Origin: a bacterium
GTDB taxonomy: Bacteria > Planctomycetota > UBA11346
Reading direction: 5' to 3'
Assembly (NCBI GenBank): GCA_020049615.1
Contig: JAIFKN010000062.1
Location: 1-15,624, forward strand
Length of the DNA: 15,624 nt
Shown: one piece after another, positions 15,375-15,624 of the stretch
Layout: the number at the start of each line of letters is the position of its first letter
Numbering within the stretch: the first letter of the stretch is position 1
Notes under the pieces: model-generated
The model's input: the letters and a program-made list of their open reading frames with translations, nothing else
Databases searched by the model: none
What the model was told of the DNA's origin: nothing
Program-made: the position numbers and the translations under genes

Positions 15375-15624
15375 TCAGGGCGGGCACACCGCCGGTGCCC
15401 CATCATCATCCCACTGCCAGGTGCGCTCGCCCTGTGCCGTCCGCCAGCGGCGCGGGGTGGTGCCCGCACGCCAGTCGAGTGCCGCGCTCGGCGCCGGCGC
15501 CGACGCGGCCAGCGCGAAGGCCGCGCGCAGTGAGGCATCCTGCTCCGGTCCGACTGCATCGGGATGGGCCGAGACGAACAGGGCGGTGCCGCTGGCGGCC
15601 AGCGCCTCGAGCCAGGCGCGGTTG
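15375..15624 (-). CDS. C-terminal fragment of a probable alpha-galactosidase-like glycoside hydrolase
   Basis: A leftward frame is open from the right edge to a TGA at 15375-15377, giving the last 82 residues of a gene whose start is outside the window. The sequence reads NRAWLEALAASGTALFVSAH, then PDAVGPEQDASLRAAFALAA, then LDWRAGTTPRRWR and a closing RTWQWDDDG. The pattern 'SGT-LFVSA-P', helix, 'LDW...TP..W', then a final aromatic strand resembles the end of the catalytic barrel and the following beta domain in alpha-galactosidase-type (GH27/GH36-like) enzymes. The protein function is a tentative reading from pattern alone. The gene converges on the kinase, 20 bases from its stop, in a gap containing a tandem CAGCGAC. 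Confidence 0.65.
   Translation of the reverse strand, partial: NRAWLEALAASGTALFVSAHPDAVGPEQDASLRAAFALAASAPAPSAALDWRAGTTPRRWRTAQGERTWQWDDDGAPAVCPP

Noticed and set aside
13123..15387. Long leftward open frame (754 codons) opposite the kinase gene
   Set aside because: High GC removes stops on the opposite strand. The rightward frame contains a full kinase domain, and the shadow frame has no recognisable motif.

Overview
The window is a GC-rich, densely packed bacterial chromosome segment with 11 recognisable genes, two of them cut by the window edges. The genes suggest a Gram-negative organism that lives partly on complex organic matter. There is a TonB-dependent outer-membrane receptor, a Hanks-type Ser/Thr kinase with an N-terminal zinc-ribbon pair and an outward-facing C-terminal domain, a very large TPR solenoid, and several carbohydrate-active proteins. 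This mix and the base composition fit a member of the Planctomycetota or wider PVC group best, with Myxococcota or similar as alternatives. No rRNA, tRNA, CRISPR array, transposase or phage gene was seen, so the region looks like ordinary chromosome.

Left part (1-6768): the end of an unidentified rightward gene faces a leftward block across an intergenic patch made almost entirely of short perfect hairpins (252-384). The leftward block is a TonB-dependent receptor, then an 1098-residue TPR protein, then an acetylxylan-esterase-like alpha/beta hydrolase. The last two overlap by ATGA and are probably translationally coupled.

Middle (6769-9960): a 191-base divergent gap separates the receptor from trpC (indole-3-glycerol phosphate synthase), which stands alone without other trp genes. 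trpC converges on an M14 zinc carboxypeptidase, and both genes end inside the same CTAG palindrome. The peptidase is ATGA-coupled to a small membrane-anchored protein of unknown function. Divergent from that pair is a 2',3'-cyclic phosphodiesterase/2'-5' RNA ligase gene (thpR) that carries a frameshift: its expected C-terminus lies intact in another frame just after the premature stop.

Right part (9982-15624): an AraC-family regulator is divergent from an intracellular GH63/GH37-like (alpha/alpha)6 glycosidase and is the obvious candidate for its regulator. Next comes the zinc-ribbon/kinase/transmembrane/HEAT-like protein. The window ends inside a leftward gene whose C-terminus resembles alpha-galactosidase-type glycosidases. 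With the esterase, this gives a loose carbohydrate-utilisation theme but not a canonical polysaccharide utilisation locus.

I did not find a clearly new defence or biosynthetic system. The most interesting items are the hairpin array, the frameshifted thpR, the duplicated zinc-ribbon module on the kinase, the two translationally coupled gene pairs of unclear joint function, and a six-residue gap in an otherwise intact TrpC.
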